NCBI GenBank assembly: GCA_009885515.1
Contig: VFKO01000567.1
Coordinates: forward strand, 1 to 27,369
Source: Rhodobiaceae bacterium
GTDB lineage: Bacteria; Pseudomonadota; Alphaproteobacteria; Micropepsales; Micropepsaceae
Length of the DNA: 27,369 nt
Direction of reading: 5' to 3'
Shown one piece after another: positions 14,603 to 22,814 of the stretch (position 1 is the stretch's first letter; each line of letters opens with the position of its first letter). The notes under the pieces were generated by a model, which saw nothing but the letters and a program-made list of their open reading frames with translations, did not search any database and was not told where the DNA came from. The position numbers and the translations under genes are program-made.

Positions 14603-15840
14603 AAACAAGCAATAATCAAGGCACGGTGGTGACAGCTTCGTTCGCGTCTCGCGCTCTCGTTTTTGCCCTGGGTGCAATGCCGTTCATTGCCACCTACTTG
14701 CACGCGCAAGAAGAAGGCGCACCGGAGACCGCACCATCGCGCCCGGTCGTCTTGCAAATGACTCCCGGAAGTTCACTCCGGCCACAACTGCCCGCAGCCA
14801 ACAATACGGCCAATCCCCAAAAGCCGAAAATACTTCCCGCTCCTGCCTCACGCACTGACGCAGTTACGAATTCACAGCGATCTGGCCCCCCGGACAAACT
14901 TTCTCCCAACGACTACACATTTTGCAATCGCACATCATACGCTGTAACGATCGCCGTTGGCATAAAGAATGGCGCCCTGCTTGCAACACGGGGTTGGTGG
15001 ATCATACCTGCGGGAGAATGCAAAGTCGTAATCAAGGGACCACTCACGCAATCAACCTATTTCAGCTTTGCCCGCTCATCATTCGCGCACACCGGACCAA
15101 TTCGCACGTGGGGCGGCACGCACAACCTGTGCACGGGCAAAGGCAATTTCCAAGCTTCAGGTGACGGCACCAACCAGTGCGGTCCTGGTTATGTCGCACA
15201 AGGCTTCGCAAAAGTTGACACAGCCGGAAATGCAGGCTGGCTCACAATGCTCTCTGAAAATTCCAGCTTTAAGAACATGGAGCAGGCGCGGGTCGCCGGT
15301 CTGCAGCGGCTATTGTCTGACGTAGGAGCTTTCACCGGTCCTATTGACGGAATTGCCGGTCCGAAATTCAATGAGGCTCTTGCTCAAATCCGGGCGGCTT
15401 TGTCGGTTTCTGGTTCGGACGCCGCAGGTTTGTACAGTAAGTTGCACGCCGAGGCGACCCGGTTGCAAACCGCCGCTGGGCTTACGTTTTGCAATCGAAC
15501 TCAAGACATCATTTGGACCGCCTTCGGGAGGGTCGTTCAAGACAAAGCGCAGAGTAAAGGGTGGTACCGGCTACAGCCTGAACAATGCGAAAAAGTCATT
15601 AAAGAACGGCTGGCCGAACCCTTTATCTACGCCTTTGGCGCCGCTGAACGAAATGAAGGTGTGCCCGAAACTTGGGGCGGCAGAAAACCGTTTTGTACCA
15701 AAGAGTCTACGTTTGAATTTGACGATTCAACGAATTGCCCCGGAAAGGGTTTCACGAACACGGGGTTCTTTCAAATTAATACACTTGGCCGGCCAGGAGT
15801 GATGTTTGAGTTTGTCTCGCGCATACCCGCCCCAGAATAA
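14599..15840 (+). CDS. Secreted protein with two DUF1036 domains around a PG-binding-like segment
   Basis: A 413-residue protein with a probable signal peptide (residues 1-36, ending LHA before 'QEEG') and a Pro-rich linker to about residue 105. It carries two DUF1036 units: about 107-215 ('FCNRTSYAV', 'GWWIIPAGEC', 'WGGTHNLCTG') and about 296-405 ('FCNRTQDII', 'GWYRLQPEQC', 'WGGRKPFCTK'). Each has four Cys with nearly equal spacing (109, 141, 178, 194 and 298, 330, 366, 380), suggesting disulfides in the periplasm. Between them, residues 229-265 ('GLQRLLSDVGAFTGPIDGIA') resemble a peptidoglycan-binding-type repeat. This suggests an envelope or cell-wall protein; the function is unknown. The start overlaps the argB stop by 4 bp. 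Confidence 0.85.
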   Translation: MKTSNNQGTVVTASFASRALVFALGAMPFIATYLHAQEEGAPETAPSRPVVLQMTPGSSLRPQLPAANNTANPQKPKILPAPASRTDAVTNSQRSGPPDKLSPNDYTFCNRTSYAVTIAVGIKNGALLATRGWWIIPAGECKVVIKGPLTQSTYFSFARSSFAHTGPIRTWGGTHNLCTGKGNFQASGDGTNQCGPGYVAQGFAKVDTAGNAGWLTMLSENSSFKNMEQARVAGLQRLLSDVGAFTGPIDGIAGPKFNEALAQIRAALSVSGSDAAGLYSKLHAEATRLQTAAGLTFCNRTQDIIWTAFGRVVQDKAQSKGWYRLQPEQCEKVIKERLAEPFIYAFGAAERNEGVPETWGGRKPFCTKESTFEFDDSTNCPGKGFTNTGFFQINTLGRPGVMFEFVSRIPAPE

Positions 15841-15862
15841 ACCCAATCCTTGGACTCCTGCA

Positions 15863-17137
15863 TTAGGCCTTGCAGCCAAAATAACTCAGATGCCAATTCA
15901 TTTCGTCTTGGGTCAAAGGGAAGTGCACGCCCTCCCGCGCCAACAACAGTTTCGCACCTGATAGCCGCGCTATGCCAGATTGAATCTTGACTGAAACGCG
16001 CATTGAAAGCCCCGCCCTCCATACCATCGCGGTTATCGCCTTGCCCGATTGGCTCACCAGAATCCGGTCAACAATTGGCTTGGGTATATTGGTAAGCACA
16101 GCAAGGGCGTAACTGACAGTTCGCCGATCTCCACCTTCGGCTGCATTTGAAATGAACTCGTCGTCGAGTTTTCCAGATGCCAGCGCACCTTCGATCACGG
16201 ATCTTGCTTGATCGTCGGCCGAGACAACACCCTCGCGTACACCTTCGGCCTCCAGGCGCTCGCGCACGCGCTTGCTCAGAAATCCAGCAGTTTCTTCATT
16301 CAGATCACCACGCTCGCACAACAAGCGCAGCAATGATGAACTCACAAATCCAGCAATTCGCTTGACCGCTCTGAGCGAAAGATCGGCCCGCATAACGACG
16401 GGTTGATGCCAGGCCTCAATGCTTGCAGCTTGTTCAATGACACGGTCGAGCGCATCTTCACGAATCTGAGCGTTTGGATTGGCAAGTAATGCAGCGATCG
16501 CCGAAACATCAAAGCTCGCCACCAGGGCATCGCAAACCGGTTCGCTGACCGTACCGCGTTTCGCGATGGCAGCCAGGCCACCCTCCACGCGGGCACCCGC
16601 AACAATCTCAATCAAATCCTCGTCCGATAGCAACGGCGAATACTCAAGAACCGGCGCACAAACAATCAACTCCAAGTCCTGTGCTAACTGCTTGACGATA
16701 TAGGCCGGAACATGCGCGGAGGCCCTGATTTCCTCTGAAAGAATGGCCCGCACACGAGGTAAACTATCGCGCGCTAACCGTTCCATCACTTCAATTGCAA
16801 GATCTCGAACGCGCGATGCTTCATTCGGGTCCAATCCCGGCACCAGCCGCCCGATCTTGCGCGCCAGTTCGCATCGCACGTCGTCATCGTTGTCCGATGT
16901 CAGTATTCTGTTAGCCTGATGGGGTGTCGAAGGGTTCGCCGCAACCTTCCGCCGGACCACAACGCACTGATCCGTAGCCAAAAAATAGAGTATCTCAGGC
17001 TCAACCCCTTCCTGCCCCGCTAGATGCTCGCGGATCGTACGCGCGTGCGTTTCAAGGGCGTGGCGAGCCTCTGCATAACTCAGCTTCTTTGCCTCGGATT
17101 CCGGCTGCGAAATCCTACGTTTCAACCATCCGATCAT
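15863..17137 (-). CDS. DUF2336 alpha-helical repeat protein
   Basis: A 424-residue DUF2336 protein, nearly all alpha-helical, with HEAT-like repeating units such as 'VRRKVAANPSTPHQANRIL', 'DDVRCELARKIGRL', 'LPRVRAILSEEI' and 'ANPNAQIREDALDRVI'. There is no signal peptide or membrane segment, so it is probably a cytoplasmic scaffold or binding protein. The C-terminal half includes 'RLLCERGDLNEETAGFLSKR'. DUF2336 has no established biochemical function that I know of. The ATG at 17137 overlaps the stop of the PAS gene upstream by 4 bp, so the two are translationally coupled and probably act in one pathway. It converges with the DUF1036 gene across 22 bp. Confidence 0.82.
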   Translation of the reverse strand: MIGWLKRRISQPESEAKKLSYAEARHALETHARTIREHLAGQEGVEPEILYFLATDQCVVVRRKVAANPSTPHQANRILTSDNDDDVRCELARKIGRLVPGLDPNEASRVRDLAIEVMERLARDSLPRVRAILSEEIRASAHVPAYIVKQLAQDLELIVCAPVLEYSPLLSDEDLIEIVAGARVEGGLAAIAKRGTVSEPVCDALVASFDVSAIAALLANPNAQIREDALDRVIEQAASIEAWHQPVVMRADLSLRAVKRIAGFVSSSLLRLLCERGDLNEETAGFLSKRVRERLEAEGVREGVVSADDQARSVIEGALASGKLDDEFISNAAEGGDRRTVSYALAVLTNIPKPIVDRILVSQSGKAITAMVWRAGLSMRVSVKIQSGIARLSGAKLLLAREGVHFPLTQDEMNWHLSYFGCKA

Positions 17138-18237
17138 GTCACAATCTCCGCCGGTTTTTCCGGGCCCAAATGTGTAAGCAACCGCACTAAAGCAATTGCA
17201 ACTGCAAGATGGGGAACAATTCCCGCAAGCAAACTCCGTTCCGCTTCGTTGAACGAGCCCTTTGCATCGTTTCGTGCGAGCACGATGCTACCATTCTTTG
17301 CGCCATGATAGTTCGAGTCAGCTGTCATCCGGTGCGAGGAGCCGGCATCCGTCCCGATCGTCACACAATGCTTGGTGCCCTCAACACTGATTGACGCAAA
17401 ATCAGCTTCCGTTGCAGCACACAAGGCATCGCAAGCAGCAAGCAGCATACGTCTTGGCTCGACTTGTGACCGCATGGCAGTCACCACTGCTTGCGCCAGT
17501 TCTTCCCGGGCGCGTACTTTCGCAATATCGCGCTCATGACATCGCAACGACGTGATGTCATGGACGACGCCTCGTGTGCCGCACCAAGCGCCTTGCGAGT
17601 CGTGCATGGGCTTTGCCGTGACTACGACACAAGCGTCGCCACCGGATTTCCCGTTCGTCCACACCTCTTGTTCGCATACTGGTGTCTTGCTAGAGAACAG
17701 AGACGTAACCTTCGCATCATCGAAAATGTTGCGTGGACGCGAGCCATGAAGCTCCTCGGCCGAAAAGCCCAGGAGCCCCGCAGGCGAGACATACGTAAAA
17801 TACGTCGAGACATCTGTTTCGAACGCAAAGTCGGTTGAGCACAATGCCACGTCCCGAAACAACTGACGTGAAGCTGCCAATGCATTCAGCATATTGGCTT
17901 CCAGCGTACTGTCGCGTGCGACAATCAAAACCAATCCGGCCGGCGCTGGAATAAGCGTAAGGTCGAAACGGCGCGCGCCGCCTTCGCCATCGTGAGCTGG
18001 AAGATTGGTCCGCATCGACTGAATTTTATCAGCAAGCCTTGTGTCAATCACCAGCGCGCGCACAATGGCTGGAAGATCCCCTCCATCCAGCAGCGATTGC
18101 GCCTGCTGATTTGCGGCAACAACCGATCCATCGCCGCTTGCCAGAACGGCGGGTGAAAGGGTCGATTGCACATGAGCTCGCGCCCACGCTTCGAATTCCC
18201 ATCCAGTGTGCCCCTCCTTGGGCTGTGCACTACGCAT
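17134..18237 (-). CDS. PAS-domain sensor protein with GAF-like tail, no output domain
   Basis: A 367-residue soluble protein. Residues about 20-120 look like a degenerate PAS domain ('VLASGDGSVVAANQQAQSLL'). Residues about 125-235 form a clearer PAS with its C-terminal PAC strand ('FAFETDVSTYFTYVSPAGLL', 'GFSAEELHGSRPRNIF', 'GTRGVVHDITSLR'). Residues about 245-360 resemble a GAF domain ('RRMLLAACDALCAATEADFA', 'FNEAERSLLAGIVPHLAVAI'). No kinase, GGDEF, EAL or HTH domain is present, so it must signal through a partner, most likely the coupled DUF2336 protein. The ATG at 18237 has AAGGGG five bases upstream, a strong ribosome site. Ligand unknown. Confidence 0.8.
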   Translation of the reverse strand: MRSAQPKEGHTGWEFEAWARAHVQSTLSPAVLASGDGSVVAANQQAQSLLDGGDLPAIVRALVIDTRLADKIQSMRTNLPAHDGEGGARRFDLTLIPAPAGLVLIVARDSTLEANMLNALAASRQLFRDVALCSTDFAFETDVSTYFTYVSPAGLLGFSAEELHGSRPRNIFDDAKVTSLFSSKTPVCEQEVWTNGKSGGDACVVVTAKPMHDSQGAWCGTRGVVHDITSLRCHERDIAKVRAREELAQAVVTAMRSQVEPRRMLLAACDALCAATEADFASISVEGTKHCVTIGTDAGSSHRMTADSNYHGAKNGSIVLARNDAKGSFNEAERSLLAGIVPHLAVAIALVRLLTHLGPEKPAEIVT

Positions 18238-18375
18238 AAAAACCCCTTGCGGATGAGTGTGAGCAACGCGTTACTTTACCTCTGAGCAATTAAGACCACC
18301 TAAAACGCCGCACCATTTCAAGGTTAATGTCAGGTTGCGAAGCGCTCCCCGTTCGCGCATCTTCCGCCCCGCACG

Positions 18376-19092
18376 ATGAAAAAGAAACCTGCAAGCACTC
18401 CGGATTTTACCCATATCGACGATTGGGTCTTCGATCTGGACAACACGCTCTATTCACCCTCATGTCAGTTGTTCACGCAAATCGACGTCAAGATGCGTTC
18501 GTTCATTTGCGAGCTGTTGAACATTGATGGCGACCGGGCTTACGCATTGCAGAAACAATATTTTCGCGAGCATGGAACGACTCTTTCGGGCTTGATGAAG
18601 GTTCACAACGTTGAACCAGCGCACTTCCTGGACTTCGTCCATGATCTGGACGTGTCTGTCATTCCAGCCAACCCGGAGCTGGGCGTTGCGCTGAAAAGAC
18701 TTCCCGGCCGGAAAATTGTCTTCACAAACGGCACCGTTGCCCATGCCCAGCGCGTGCTTGCGCGAATAGGCATCCGCCATCATATCGAAGAAATTTTCGA
18801 CATCGTCCACGCAGACTATATACCCAAACCCCAAGTTGAAACGTTTCAACGCTTCTTGGACAAACACACCATCAATCCCGCGCGCGCCGCCATGTTCGAA
18901 GACCTTGATCGAAACTTGGCACCGGCGCATGAATTGGGTATGACCACAATCTGGGTTCACGCGGCCGCAGGTCACGCCGACCCTGCCGTCCGCAGCTGGG
19001 GTGAGCCCGCAACGGATGCAGTCCATGTACACTACCAAACTGAAGACCTTACGCACTTCCTGAAAACCATTCGCCTGCGGAGCACCCCATGA
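18376..19092 (+). CDS. HAD-family pyrimidine 5'-nucleotidase
   Basis: A 238-residue haloacid-dehalogenase hydrolase of the pyrimidine 5'-nucleotidase (SDT1-like) type, which dephosphorylates nucleoside monophosphates. Motif I is 'FDLDNTLY' with Asp20 and Asp22, motif II 'VFTNGT' with Thr117, the motif III Lys151 lies in 'YIPKPQ', and motif IV is 'FEDLDRN' with Asp176 and Asp178. All catalytic residues are present. The C1 cap holds 'YFREHGTTLSGLM', usual for this subfamily. Its stop overlaps the dapD start by 4 bp; this gene next to dapD is a frequent alphaproteobacterial arrangement, although the metabolic link to lysine synthesis is unclear. Confidence 0.9.
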   Translation: MKKKPASTPDFTHIDDWVFDLDNTLYSPSCQLFTQIDVKMRSFICELLNIDGDRAYALQKQYFREHGTTLSGLMKVHNVEPAHFLDFVHDLDVSVIPANPELGVALKRLPGRKIVFTNGTVAHAQRVLARIGIRHHIEEIFDIVHADYIPKPQVETFQRFLDKHTINPARAAMFEDLDRNLAPAHELGMTTIWVHAAAGHADPAVRSWGEPATDAVHVHYQTEDLTHFLKTIRLRSTP

Positions 19093-19916
19093 GCTGGAAC
19101 AAACTTCAGATCACAATCGATGAGGCATGGGGCACCCGGGAGAATGTCTCAATCACAACTCAAGACCCCATACGCGCCGCAGTGCAAGAAACACTGGCAG
19201 CTCTGGACTGTGGCGAGTTTCGCGTTGCCGAAAAAACCGGCGGCGAGTGGCACACCCATCAATGGATCAAGAAAGCGGTGCTGTTATCTTTCCGCCTGAA
19301 TCCCATGGGACTCATCTCAGGCAGCCCCGGCAACGGCCACTGGTACGACAAGGTTCCGTCCAAATTCGCCACATGGTCGCTCAGCGAATTCGAACGCGCC
19401 GGATTTCGCGCCGTACCTGGCGCCATCGTCCGCCACTCGGCTCACATCGCACGCGGCGCAGTCCTCATGCCGAGCTTCGTCAACGTCGGGGCCTACGTCG
19501 GTGAGGGCACGATGATCGACACTTGGGCGACGGTGGGTTCCTGCGCCCAGATCGGCAAGCACTGTCACATCTCCGGCGGTACAGGCATAGGCGGGGTGTT
19601 GGAGCCGCTGCAGGCCAATCCCGTCATCATCGAAGACAATTGCTTCATCGGCGCGCGCGCAGAAGTCGCCGAAGGCGTCATCGTCGGCGAAGGCGCCGTC
19701 ATCGGCATGGGTGTCTTCCTCGGTCAGTCGACCAAGATCGTCGATCGCGCCACCGGCCAAATCCACCAAGGCCGGGTGCCGCCTTATTCAGTCGTCGTCG
19801 CAGGCTCGCTTCCCGGCGGCCCCAACAAGCCCGCGCTCTATTGCGCCGTGATCGTGAAAACTGTCGACGAGCGCACAAGATCGAAGACGTCGATCAACGA
19901 ACTGTTGCGGGACTGA
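19089..19916 (+). CDS. dapD: Tetrahydrodipicolinate N-succinyltransferase
   Basis: A 275-residue DapD, which transfers a succinyl group from succinyl-CoA to tetrahydrodipicolinate in the succinylase route to meso-diaminopimelate and lysine. The centre is a left-handed beta-helix of hexapeptide repeats ('VLMPSFVNVGAYVGEGTMID', 'VIIEDNCFIGARAEVAEGVI', 'VGEGAVIGMGVFLGQSTKI'). The signature 'IDTWATVGSCAQIG' and C-terminal 'LPGGPNKPALYCAVIVK' are diagnostic. Length is normal. It is coupled to the upstream nucleotidase gene (ATGA) and followed after 4 bp by the CinA-family gene. dapE, the next step but one in the pathway, is 1.7 kb downstream. Confidence 0.97.
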   Translation: MSWNKLQITIDEAWGTRENVSITTQDPIRAAVQETLAALDCGEFRVAEKTGGEWHTHQWIKKAVLLSFRLNPMGLISGSPGNGHWYDKVPSKFATWSLSEFERAGFRAVPGAIVRHSAHIARGAVLMPSFVNVGAYVGEGTMIDTWATVGSCAQIGKHCHISGGTGIGGVLEPLQANPVIIEDNCFIGARAEVAEGVIVGEGAVIGMGVFLGQSTKIVDRATGQIHQGRVPPYSVVVAGSLPGGPNKPALYCAVIVKTVDERTRSKTSINELLRD

Positions 19917-19920
19917 GTCG

Positions 19921-20415
19921 ATGCACGATCCGCGAATTCCGGCCGGGAAAGCAGCCGCCCTCCTCATCGCCAGAGGCGAACGCGTCGCCGTCGCCGAATC
20001 TTCCGCAGGCGGAATGATCTCCTCCGCCCTGCTGGGCATTTCTGGCGCGTCGACGTATTTTGCCGGCGGCGGCATCATTTACACCGCCCGCGCCCTGAAG
20101 GGATTGCTCGACGTCTCGCGCGACGACCTGAAAGGCATGCGCTCATCAAGCGAACCGTACGCCGCCTTCCTCGCCGAAACAATTCGCGCCAAACATCGTG
20201 TCGAATGGGGCCTTTCCGAAACCGGTGCGGCGGGCCCCACAGGTAACGGCTACGGCGATCCTGCTGGCCACACCTGCGTCGCCGTCACCGGACCTATTAC
20301 GCGCGTAAAGACGCTGCGCACGCCAACCACCGACCGCTGGACCAACATGGGGTGGTTTGCCGAAGCAGCGCTCGAACTTCTCGTCGAGGCGCTCGAAGAA
20401 GCGCCACGCTCATAG
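19921..20415 (+). CDS. Stand-alone CinA-family (PncC-like) protein
   Basis: A 164-residue protein corresponding to the C-terminal domain of CinA, whose characterised members are nicotinamide-mononucleotide deamidases (PncC). Features are 'VAVAESSAGGMISSALL' (21-37), 'YFAGGGIIYT' and 'GLSETGAAGPTGNGYGDPAG' (100-119). The usual motif is ESCTGG; here it is ESSAGG, with Ser in place of Cys and Ala in place of Thr. Such variants form an alphaproteobacterial subgroup whose activity I cannot confirm, so I give no pncC symbol. It starts 4 bp after dapD and its end overlaps the convergent ABM gene by 6 bp. Confidence 0.85.
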   Translation: MHDPRIPAGKAAALLIARGERVAVAESSAGGMISSALLGISGASTYFAGGGIIYTARALKGLLDVSRDDLKGMRSSSEPYAAFLAETIRAKHRVEWGLSETGAAGPTGNGYGDPAGHTCVAVTGPITRVKTLRTPTTDRWTNMGWFAEAALELLVEALEEAPRS

Positions 20416-20709
20416 CGGCGAAACCCCGCCGATCTCGTACATCTGCAACTTGCGATCCGAAACCCCGATCAAAGTCCATGACGCGCGCCACTCCGACAGA
20501 TGCGGCATTTTGAAGTGAAGCTGCAAAGCCTCCTTGTCGCGCCAAACTTCAAATACATGCACGACATGCGGGTCGAGCACATCGACCGAATAAGAATAGT
20601 CGATGCACCCCGCCTCCGCGCGCGATGCCTTGATGACTTTGTCCATCGCTTCGCGTGTCGCTTCGCGCTTTGATGGGTCGATGCGAACCGTTCCTGCGAC
20701 AATGATCAT
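20410..20709 (-). CDS. Antibiotic biosynthesis monooxygenase (ABM)-domain protein
   Basis: A 99-residue protein with one dimeric alpha/beta-barrel ABM domain: 'MIIVAGTVRIDPSKREA', 'RAEAGCIDYSYSVDVLDPHV' and 'FEVWRDKEALQLHFKMPHL'. Relatives include quinol monooxygenases (YgiN), heme-degrading enzymes and proteins of unknown role, so the name does not imply antibiotic synthesis. The ATG at 20709 overlaps the SDR stop by 4 bp (ATGA at 20709-20706) and gives the normal family length. With the SDR it forms a two-gene minus-strand unit placed between cinA-like and dapE. Confidence 0.86.
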   Translation of the reverse strand: MIIVAGTVRIDPSKREATREAMDKVIKASRAEAGCIDYSYSVDVLDPHVVHVFEVWRDKEALQLHFKMPHLSEWRASWTLIGVSDRKLQMYEIGGVSPL

Positions 20710-21560
20710 GACTGCACCGCAGCAGGGTCGGCGCCCACGGCTTGAATCCACGGCGCCCACACTTGGACCTGGCGGTCGCCTGTTGGTCCCACAGTAATGC
20801 CGCCGTCAACGACCAGCGCATGCCCGTTGACAAAACGCGACCCGTCACTGGCAAGATAAAGCGCAGCTTCAGCAATATCATTGGGCAACCCACCGCTCGG
20901 AATAGGTTGCGATTGAGCCAGCGCTTTCGCCACTGCCGCGACAGACTGATCCGCCACTTGCGTTGCCAGCCCCATAGCCTTGGCAAGGATTGGTGTTGCA
21001 ATCAATCCGGGACAAATGCAATTCACGCGAATATTCATGGGACCCAACTGCGCGGAAGAGACCTTGGTCATATGCACAATGGCGGCCTTCGCCGTCGAGT
21101 ACAACACCGGCCCGAATCCACTTTGCAGCCCTGCAATCGAAGCCGTCGCAATGAGGGAACCTCCACCCTGGGCCTTCATCACCGGCACCGCGTGCTTCAT
21201 ACCCAGCAGTGCGGCCAGAACATGCAAATGCATGACCGAATCAAAATCTTCCGCTCTGACATCATCGGCCAACGCCAACGAACCCGCCGAGCCCGCGTTA
21301 CTGAACAGACAATCCAGACGCCCAAACGAATTCACTGCCAGATCTATCGCGGCCTTGATGTTTTGCTCGCTTGTCACATCGCAGCGGACATATCGCACGG
21401 CCTTGCCGTGGTCTTCCACCAGCCGCGCTCCCTTATCGTCCTGAATGTCGGCCGCGACAACTTTGGCGCCTTCCCGTACAAACAAATCGACTGTCGCCCG
21501 GCCTATCCCCGACGCCGCACCTGTAATCACAGCAACTTTTCCACCAAGGCGCCCTGTCAT
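20706..21560 (-). CDS. Short-chain dehydrogenase/reductase
   Basis: A 284-residue classical SDR. It shows the cofactor motif 'TGAASGIG' (14-21), the acidic residue in 'AADIQD' that favours NAD over NADP, 'NAG' (95-97 region), the catalytic Ser in 'ATASIAG', Tyr and Lys in 'YSTAK', 'CPGLIATPI' and the C-terminal 'ASDGSRFVNGHALVVDGG'. The tail continues about 25 residues past the usual end. The substrate cannot be told from the sequence. The ATG at 21560 has GAGGA six bases upstream. It is transcribed away from dapE and coupled to the ABM gene, hinting that both act on the same small molecule. Confidence 0.9.
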   Translation of the reverse strand: MTGRLGGKVAVITGAASGIGRATVDLFVREGAKVVAADIQDDKGARLVEDHGKAVRYVRCDVTSEQNIKAAIDLAVNSFGRLDCLFSNAGSAGSLALADDVRAEDFDSVMHLHVLAALLGMKHAVPVMKAQGGGSLIATASIAGLQSGFGPVLYSTAKAAIVHMTKVSSAQLGPMNIRVNCICPGLIATPILAKAMGLATQVADQSVAAVAKALAQSQPIPSGGLPNDIAEAALYLASDGSRFVNGHALVVDGGITVGPTGDRQVQVWAPWIQAVGADPAAVQS

Positions 21561-21594
21561 TTCGTTCCTCGCTGTTAACTCAATTGTGATCCGA

Positions 21595-21623
21595 TTGACC
21601 CGCTCCAGCTCCCGGTTCTAAAT
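21595..21623 (+). promoter_or_regulatory. Possible promoter for dapE
   Basis: TTGACC at 21595-21600 and CTAAAT at 21618-21623 are 17 bases apart. Transcription would begin near 21630, at or next to the first possible dapE start codon (21631). The gene would then be read from a leaderless message, or from the second ATG at 21649 with a leader of about 19 bases. Confidence 0.5.
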
Positions 21624-21630
21624 CCCTCCC

Positions 21631-22812
21631 ATGGAAACACAAGAGCCCATGCGCCTCACCGATCCGCTGCCCCTGGCTCAAGACCTCATCCGCTGCCACA
21701 GCGTGACACCCGCAGACGGCGGCGCGATTGGCGTGCTTGAGCGAGCGTTGACAAGTCTGGGCTTCACGTGCACGCGCCTGCCGTTCGACAGCGGCGGCCC
21801 GAGGATCGAGAACCTTTATGCACGCCTGGGAACAGCCGCACCAAATTTCTGCTTCGCCGGCCATACCGACGTCGTGCCGCCAGGCGATACATCAACGTGG
21901 CGCTTTGACCCATTTGCCGCCACCGTGGCCGACGGAACACTGTTTGGCCGCGGCGCCGCCGACATGAAAAGCGCCATCGCGGCTTTCATCGCAGCGGTCG
22001 CACGCTCGCAAAACCGGACGGGCAATCGCGGTTCAATCAGCCTCCTCATCACCGGAGACGAGGAAGGCCCCGCCGTCGACGGCACAACCCGGGTGCTCGA
22101 TTGGCTCAAGCAACACGGTGAGCGCCTCGACCATTGCATCGTGGGTGAACCAACGGCGGAGTTCTCGGCCGGCGATACCGTCAAGATCGGCCGCCGCGGC
22201 AGCCTCACTTGTTACTTGCGCGTCAAAGGCATGCAAGGCCATGTCGGCTATCCCGATCAGGCCAACAATCCAATCCCCGGTCTCGCCGCCGCACTGGTGC
22301 GCCTGACCAGCCACAAACTCGACGATGGCAGCGCGCAGTTCCAGCGCTCCAACCTTGAAGTCACAACAGTTGATGTCGCCAACCCGGCAACCAATGTTAT
22401 TCCCGCCGACGCAAAGGCAACCTTCAACATTCGCTTCAACACCGGGCAGACAGCCGAAGGTCTTGAACGATGGATCAGCCGCGAAGTCGAAACCGCACTG
22501 ACCCCGTTCAAACTTGGACACGAGCTCCGCTTCACCCGTGGCGCCCATCCTTTCTTGACCACTCAAGGCCCGTTCACCGCGCTCATCGACCGCGCCATCA
22601 ATACAGTCACCGGATCGCGACCGAAATTCTCAACCACCGGCGGCACATCCGACGCCCGTTTCATTCAAGCCTTTTGCCCGGTTGCTGAAATCGGCCTTGC
22701 CGGCTCGACCATGCACAAGGCCGATGAGAATGTCCGCCTGTCGGATCTCGAGCAGTTGACTCGAATTTACGAAGCCATCCTCAACACCTATTTTGAAACA
22801 CAAGGCGCCTGA
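21631..22812 (+). CDS. dapE: Succinyl-diaminopimelate desuccinylase
   Basis: A 393-residue M20 metallopeptidase-fold enzyme that removes succinate from N-succinyl-LL-diaminopimelate, feeding lysine and peptidoglycan synthesis. Zinc ligands and catalytic residues are in place: His78 and Asp80 in 'FAGHTDVVPPGD', Asp111 in 'GRGAADMKSA', Glu144/Glu145 in 'TGDEEGPA', Glu173 in 'VGEPTAE' and His362 in 'TMHKADEN'. 'FSTTGGTSDARF' is also typical. The first ATG (21631) has no ribosome site; the ATG at 21649 (MRLTDPLPLAQ) has AAGAG upstream and matches the family length better, so the true protein may be 387 residues. Confidence 0.95.
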   Translation: METQEPMRLTDPLPLAQDLIRCHSVTPADGGAIGVLERALTSLGFTCTRLPFDSGGPRIENLYARLGTAAPNFCFAGHTDVVPPGDTSTWRFDPFAATVADGTLFGRGAADMKSAIAAFIAAVARSQNRTGNRGSISLLITGDEEGPAVDGTTRVLDWLKQHGERLDHCIVGEPTAEFSAGDTVKIGRRGSLTCYLRVKGMQGHVGYPDQANNPIPGLAAALVRLTSHKLDDGSAQFQRSNLEVTTVDVANPATNVIPADAKATFNIRFNTGQTAEGLERWISREVETALTPFKLGHELRFTRGAHPFLTTQGPFTALIDRAINTVTGSRPKFSTTGGTSDARFIQAFCPVAEIGLAGSTMHKADENVRLSDLEQLTRIYEAILNTYFETQGA

Positions 22813-22814
22813 GG

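Noticed and set aside
20416..20431. CGGCG/CGCCG hairpin near the end of the CinA-family gene as a bidirectional terminator
   Set aside because: A 5-bp stem with no T-run on either side, and it lies inside the ABM coding sequence.
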